Of a stretch of DNA of 64,000 nt, positions 57,556-64,000 are shown in pieces (positions within the stretch are counted from its first letter, which is position 1; each line of letters opens with the position of its first letter). The notes beneath the pieces were generated by a model. The model was not told where the DNA came from. It saw only the letters and a list, made by a program, of their open reading frames with translations, and did not search any database. The DNA lies in contig CM055198.1 in NCBI GenBank assembly GCA_029224185.1, positions 18,896,419 to 18,960,418 on the forward strand, given 5' to 3'. This stretch comes from Karalla daura (taxonomy: Eukaryota; Chordata; Actinopteri; Chaetodontiformes; Leiognathidae). Both the position numbers and the translations under genes were made by a program.

Positions 57556-60394
57556 TGTCCAATTAAAACAGGCGACCTAATAGTCTGGAACATCACCTCC
57601 TCGTGTCCACACACACACACAGACAGTCTGCAGCTCTGCTCCTGCACTGAGTGAGCTGACAAGTATCGCTCTCATATCTCTGACAGGTGTTTGTTTAAGA
57701 CAAAAAGGACAAGCAGCAACGGCGAGATGCGAGCCAGCTGTGTGGAAGGCGCCAGACAACACAATAGCTTCCCCGAGAGAACGCTCACAACAATGCGCCG
57801 CCGCTTCCTTCGGGACTTAGCGCTTCTCCCAACCCATTGTAACTCCTCTTCCAGTGAGAATTAGCCCCTCGCTTTACTCTGACACAAATTGTAATGTGGG
57901 CATGAAGATGGGGAGGAGGGGGGGACAAGGTAGGGAGAAGCAGAAGCCGTAGTAAAACAAACTCGATGACACGCTAATGCAATGTTACGTGCAGAGCCTT
58001 GGCAGTGCTTCATTCACCACACTGACTGTGCACATTGTTATCAACCTGTGTCAGAACTTCTGCCAGGACATCACAGAAAAGTGACTAATATTTTAGTAAA
58101 GGAATCCTTGCATCACCCCGGCACTGAGCTGCTGGAAATGAGTCTTTTATGTTCGGAGACAACAATGCCCCCCCCCCCGCTCCATCTCCCAGCGCTGGCA
58201 TGCTAATGCTAAAAGCATCCCTCTGTTTCTGACGCCAGGCCTTTGTAAACTAAAGCTTTAATTACACATTTTCTTGCTGCATCACGTTCCTCAGTGATCA
58301 TTAAATTAAAATAATCATAAATATCTTACAAATATGTAAGCGGCTTACTGTCCTTTACATAAACCCCTCTCACAAGTCCTCAGCTACACCTGCTCTGCAC
58401 ATAACCAGTGAACGCCTGTTGCCGGCAGCACTGGGAGCACTGGGACTGTCCAGTAGATGGTGTGACTAAAGGCCAGGCCAGTTGGATGAACACACTATGG
58501 AGTCCCTACTGGCTCATTTCTTCCTCTGTCACACCTGGTATTGGTCTGATGTCTACTAATGGTGTTTAAATAAACCAGGATGGAGGGGACGAGCCCTGTG
58601 ATTGGCTCACAGCAAATACATGAAGCGTAATGATGTACACACTTACTGTACGTGCTTACTGGCTTTTAGACTAGATTGTGAAACGAACCAGTTTAAGTTG
58701 CGTTTAAGTTTAAGGCCCGTTTGAGGGCCTTATAAATGCGGGTTTAGGATGCATTGTGAAATGGGGCTATAGACACACAAACCAACGAAAATACCATCGA
58801 TGTATCATCGAATCAACTACTGATGGGCTTTTAAGTTTTAGTAGTCCTACAGTCTGACTTTAGTAGTCCAACTGTTAGCGAAGAAGGACAGGGACTGATG
58901 GAGAGGACCAACATGGATTTGGACTGGTGTCCTTTCTCCTCGGCTGAGAGCCCTGAAGGAAGAAACTGGGCTGATAGCATCATTAGTATATTACATATGG
59001 CAATGTTGGCTATATTGTTGTAGTAACACTGAATTCCTCTAGGGGGCGAGTGAAGTTATACACTATAGCTTTAATATGTATTCAAATTAGGAAAACATTC
59101 ATTACGCAGATAATGTACAAAGCATGGATAAATGCTTCATTTACATTTTCAGTTATTAGACAGACACTTATCTGTCGCGACTCGCTGTGGATCCGCTCAG
59201 AGCGACCAAAACACCGAAAACTTTTCAGCTAAACAAACACTTAGAGAGCGAGGCACAACTGTCCGTGGATGAGTGCCGGTCTGAATGTGAAACGCACCAG
59301 AGCTGGTGCACCCGCGGGTCGTCTCTGAGCCAGCCGCTGCTCTTTTATTGTATGATACAGTAATCTTGCTCAATCCGCGCAGCGCCTCCCTTAGCTCACA
59401 GTTATCTGACAGCGCTTTTGTTTGCCGACAGTAAACCTGTGTGCATGTTGGGGGTGATTCGGCATTAGGTTGTTCCTACACGCCTCGACCTTTTAACATC
59501 CGCTGCCGCGGCAGTCAGACAAGGTTTCCTCGCACATCGCCCCGACAAAGGAGCGTAATCTGTCAGAGAAAATCAGCAGCTACTCGGCTCAGAACGGAGT
59601 GAATTCTCTAATTCTGGGATTCCTGCTCACAAATTATGCAGTCATTCAATATCTGGAGCTACCGAGGTCAGCTCCTCCATCTGCAGGAACCTTACACTTT
59701 GCCCCGTACATTTTTCTTCATAATACAAAAAACCAACCAAGCTGCTGGAAATGATATCAAATATAAATGTTATCTAAAAAGAACTCTGAGGAGCATTTTG
59801 ACCACTACAACCAACACTAGGGCTGAAAAGAAAAGGGAAAAAAAACGCTCTGCAAATATTGTATGAGGACGGAAATACATTCAACCCATCTGTTAGAACT
59901 GAAAAACACACAAAAAATGTATTTTGTTATGTTTGTTTACAACAAACTCCGCAGGGCTCTTTCAATAGCTTTAACCATTTTTGTGCCGTTTTGTAGCTTC
60001 AAAGATGGAAGTAAAAAAAAAGAGAGAGAAAATACATTACTGTTCAAAGGTTTGGAATTGCACGGCTCAAAAAGCGTGATTCAATACAGTCAGATGGCTG
60101 AAAGGACTTCTCTGTGTTTCTGAATCATCTCTCATGCTTTTAGGTTGTAGCCAGTCCTCTTTACAAATCGATGTTTGTTTGTGTGAAGGACTTATAAAAC
60201 AACTCATGGTTTGTCCAGAGAAAAAAAATGCATTTACACGATGATTCAACAAGACTGAGGACTGAAGGCTCTGAACAGCGGTTTAACAAGCAGAAGTCAT
60301 CAGTACAAGAAACGTGCTGATGCACTATAATGGCTGAGGAGCCCTTGATTGTGAAGAAAACATTAAAACAACAGGTGATTCCAAACTCTAAGGC

Positions 60395-60620
60395 AGTACC
60401 AGGCAGCACAGCGGATCGTGAATGGTGCCGTGGCCTCACTGGAAGAAGGCTGCTGGTTTGAATCCTGGTTGGGAACTAAACTGTGTGGACTTAGCAGTGG
60501 TTCTCTCTACTGTAGGTATTCAGTCTGAGAGCATACATGTTTAGGCTGACTGGACACTTTAAATGGCCCCTATGGTGTGTATGTTGATGAACTAGTGAGT
60601 AGCAAGCAGGCAGGAGTCCA
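60395..60620 (+). repeat. SINE-like repeat, diverged copy 7
   Basis: CGTGGCCTCACTGGAAGAAG, GGTTTGAATCCTGGTTGGG (box-B-like), TGTTTAGGCTGACTGGACAC and AATGGCCCCTATGGTGTG. Confidence 0.7.
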
Positions 60621-61985
60621 GTACATGAGTTATTTATTTAAAATGCAAATAATGAGTATTATTATTATTATTGTTATTATCCAGTTGAACTGGATGGTAG
60701 TCAGACTACAGTTCCATGGTCCGTTCCATTGTAATGGATTACAGTTCTAAACTCTGCTCTAGAATTTTTGCTGAAAGCTGATGGTAGCTTGTTTGTTATA
60801 GCGATGGCAGTAAATGATATACGGTGAGTAAGCGAAAATTACACATTGAGATTGTGAATATCAAAAAAGACACGAACAGCGACCGTAGCTAACAGATATT
60901 AGATAATAGATTCAGAATCATTCGGTGTGATTCTTTCTGTTGTAATGCATAATCCAAAGTATTCAGAATACATTCCAAATGGCATTTTGAGGCATGTATT
61001 TTGTAATCTGTACTGAAATACCTATATTTAAAAGCAAGTGAGTCAGCACAGCTGTCGTGGCTGGTTCAGTACTAGTCTTCTTATGAACCCTAAAAAGTTG
61101 CAACTACCAAAGCAGTGTTTGGGAAAACTATTACGCTCAATAATCTTCTCATGTCTCTGTATTTCCTATCAAAGCTCCACTGATGTGTGGTTATTTCATC
61201 CAAACAGCTACACCCTAAACACGCAGTGCTATTCAAAGACAGAGATGAAAGCAGCTGGCCAACCAGTGCGCCCGAGCACCGAGCAACATGCGTAGATGTA
61301 CCGATGAATAATAATGTCTCTTCATCACTATCACACATCTGAAACAGCACAGATTTATGCAGGTCCTCTGACCGAAACAGAGCCCACACCGGCACACGGA
61401 CGAGTACATCCTCTGCTCGACATCCTTTCTCAAGCTGAATGGTAGATTAACAGCTGTGGGTTTTTTTCTTTTTTTTTCTTCTTTTTTTTCAATTCAACAT
61501 GTCCACCCCAAACGAATGTTATTTCATTTGTCACACCCATCCAAGGATGAAATACAGCTGTTATGATGATTACGGACAGCATGGCAGACGGATATCAGAC
61601 GAACAGACAGAACGAGACAAATAAACAATTAGCAGCCGTTTCGATGAGGAGACCGCCCCCCCCCACCCCCCAGCCCCCCATGCCCCCCCACCGGATGATG
61701 TGCAGAATGATAAAGGAAAATCCAAGCAATCTGCGTCTACTGGCTCTGTGGCGCTACAGTCATTCATTAGGGGCTGCTAATCGTTTGTGTGACAGCTGCG
61801 TGGAGACGCCACACATCACGAGGCGTTCTGCAGACTAAGGTGCAAAACAGGCTGCCACCGTGGCGCCGCCGTGCGTCACATGATGCCTCGCATCATGCCA
61901 CGGCACATGCACGCAGCTCAGAGCGTCTGGCTGTTGTGGCTGCCTGCTTTCTTGTTAATGCATAAAAAGCCTGCATGTGCGTACG

Positions 61986-62012
61986 TGTGTGTGTGTGTGC
62001 GTGTGTGTGTTT
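61986..62012. repeat. (GT)n microsatellite
   Basis: Short GTGTGTGC/GTGTGTGT run in the ncam1 large intron. Confidence 0.9.
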
Positions 62013-64000
62013 CTCGTGCCAACGTGCAGACTCACGCCTACATTATAGCTGGCCGAACTGTATTTTTAATGCCCTATAAAAAGGTGAGACTGCGGGAGGT
62101 AGAGCTCTGAGTCTGCTTCCTCCGCTCATTAAGCTACAGAATTGCAAAGAAAAAAAAGTTTGTTTGTAGAAGTTTGCAGTAGTAGGTTGTTGCGAAAAGA
62201 ACGAAGAAGAGTAAAAAAAAGGCTGCTTCTCAGTGTGCATGGACACTGGACGTGAGCTGCAAACTGTGACTGGGCGCAGGCATCCACGTCTGCCAATGTG
62301 TCTCATCACGAACAGGGCCTGCGCCTTTACGCTGACAAAAATAGGCCCCGTCGTGACATGTGTCATATGGTGGTAGCGTGTTTTGCATTTGATGCGATGT
62401 TCCACTCGAAAATCTATTTTTTTTTGTGGTTTGATTGTCAAAACCCTGAGTCCTGCAGGCTGTGTACAGCTCAGTAAACGGGGTGAACATGCAGTCCGTG
62501 GGACGTCACGTCAATGATTTAACCAGGGCTTTAGTGGCGTCTTCGACTGGAAGGAATCGAAGCGAGCCGTCCGTTATCTATAATCCACATCGCCATCCGA
62601 CTGCTTTTCTCATCTCTGTCTGCAGGAGGCGGGTGTTTGACACTCAGAGGAGTTCAGATTTCGAGTGGAGCACGTTTGACTCTGGATGTTCGGATGATTA
62701 CACAAATGTTGGAGACTCTACGCGACTATGGAGATGACAGACAGACAGACAGTGACAGACAGACAGGCAGACGGAGCTGGGCTGGACTCCAGGCGACCTC
62801 ATGCTGTGATGGAACGTTTGAGATGATCAGGCAATAGCGACACAGAAATGGTATTTTCCCTTCTTCTTCTTTTTTTTGTCATCACGTTATTTAACCAAAG
62901 TTTCATCTGATCTCACGGGAAGAGACCCTCCCCGCTTTCCCGTCACCAGATCAGTGAAGTCTGCAGACTGCGTTTTGGGAAGCATGCAACAGGCCAATCA
63001 ATTTCATCAACTCTGATGAGATCATTCCTTGGGGTTTTCAAGAAAACAGCTGGGGGAGATTGTTCAGTAAGAAGGTGGGGATAATCTGATTTCACTTTGG
63101 GTGGTGGTGGTGGTGGAGGGGGGTGGGGTGGGGTTTTGTCAAATCGGGAGACATACTTTGCAACACTACTTCCAGTACATTTCTGTGCCACGCGGATTTC
63201 ATACCTGATAGATCCTGTTTAGATGTGCCTGTAGGAAGAAAATGTAGCGCATGTAATGGACTGGCTCCAGCTCCTCCATGAACGACAGTATCTCTCTGAA
63301 GCATTTTCCCCCTCATTTACTCTCAGCTGCAGCAAGACTGCAAGACCTTGAAGTTAGCTGGCCATGTGGGCAATAGATGCATGAGAATACCGGTCAGGGC
63401 ATTCACTGTTTTTGATGGTTTGTGTAATAGAGGACATTACCAAGAGGACATACTATAAAAAAAAAATGATGTAATGGAAAGTAAAAGGCTTTTAACCAGA
63501 AGAAAATCATTTGAAAGGATGAATAATCATACGTAAAATGACAGAAAGTCTTCTCATATTAAAAAAGTAAATAAATAAATATCTTTCAATCACTGGCATG
63601 GATAAGAGTCATGATGGCGGTGATTGAAAAGGCTGAATAGGCACTTGGTCAATCCAAGCGCTCATTCTAGCCATCGCTGTACAATAAGAAGCAAAGACAA
63701 AGTTTAATTATTGCCTCGAATTGCACAATTATTTTGGGAGTGTTTTAATTGGGTTTTTGATGCAGATTTTCTTGACATTTGGGGGGAAAAAAAAACTCCA
63801 GTCGAATCTGAGCACACTCCACATTACTGGCTGAGTTTCACTAAGCTAATTACACCAGATCCGCTGGGCCATCTCGAAGGAGCGGCTAATTTAGGGGAAG
63901 TAATCAGCTGTACGTGGAACTTGTTGAAGCCGCTTCGCTGTGAAATGGCACAATTCCCCCAAGATGAACGTGATCAATATACCTCCCCAATTTAGGTTAG

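Larger units (their letters stand above)
51319..64000 (-). other. ncam1: ncam1 large intron around VASE (Ig4 split), to window edge
   Basis: Apart from the VASE exon, no Ig-like exon was found between 51319 and the right edge, so the first half of Ig4 lies beyond 64000. Contents seen: AT-rich unique DNA, a long GA tract (57022-57555), a SINE-like copy (about 60395-60620), a CA/GT tract (61986-62012), and an unproven 24-nt splice-bounded segment at 63205-63228. Nothing else coding was recognised. Confidence 0.7.

Noticed and set aside
57013..57662. Ser/Leu-rich minus-strand frames of more than 100 codons
   Set aside because: Low-complexity translation of the GA tract.
51319..64000. Search for the first half of Ig4 and earlier ncam1 exons
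   Set aside because: No segment with the expected CEASGDP- or ITWR-type Ig pattern and splice sites was found; they are taken to lie beyond the window.

Overview
The window is vertebrate nuclear DNA, most likely from a ray-finned (teleost) fish. It is intron-rich, full of CA/GA microsatellites, and carries repeated copies of SINE-like elements with a GTTCGA-type internal box. Its two recognisable genes are clear vertebrate orthologues with divergence typical of fish. No bacterial, viral, tRNA, rRNA or CRISPR feature was seen. All exon borders below were read by eye from GT/AG sites, reading-frame phase and family knowledge; no alignment or RNA evidence was available.

Both genes are on the minus strand, head to tail. 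The right half (about 30.85 to beyond 64 kb) holds the 3' two thirds of ncam1 (neural cell adhesion molecule 1): the second half of Ig4, Ig5, both fibronectin III domains, and the mutually alternative endings. These are a GPI-anchor exon (NCAM-120), the transmembrane exon, the shared juxtamembrane exon, a large 180-type cytoplasmic exon and the last exon (NCAM-140/180). The window also contains tiny alternative exons: a 30-nt VASE exon (55149-55178), a 15-nt exon (46475-46489) and a 3-nt AAG exon (45041-45043), all at the positions where mammalian NCAM1 has its VASE and muscle-specific-domain exons. Exons for Ig1 to the first half of Ig4 lie past the right edge.

The left half (about 7.2-27.6 kb) holds zbtb16 (PLZF), a BTB/POZ transcription factor with nine C2H2 zinc fingers. 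It has six coding exons, probably preceded by one or more untranslated exons in a CpG-rich promoter at about 26.9-27.7 kb. The predicted protein is 645 aa and is complete, with every splice phase consistent.

The two genes are separated by only about 4.5 kb. In human they are far apart, with TTC12, ANKK1, DRD2, TMPRSS5, ZW10, USP28 and HTR3A/B between them, so here the intervening genes are missing. The gap holds degraded repeats and a possible small plus-strand spliced transcript (29.4-30.3 kb) that I do not recognise. Positions 1 to about 4.6 kb are downstream flank with microsatellites and a SINE-like copy.

The strongest observations are the set of ncam1 micro-exons, the ambiguous end of the 180 exon, and a roughly 47-unit AGCTCC-type hexamer array just upstream of the transmembrane exon.
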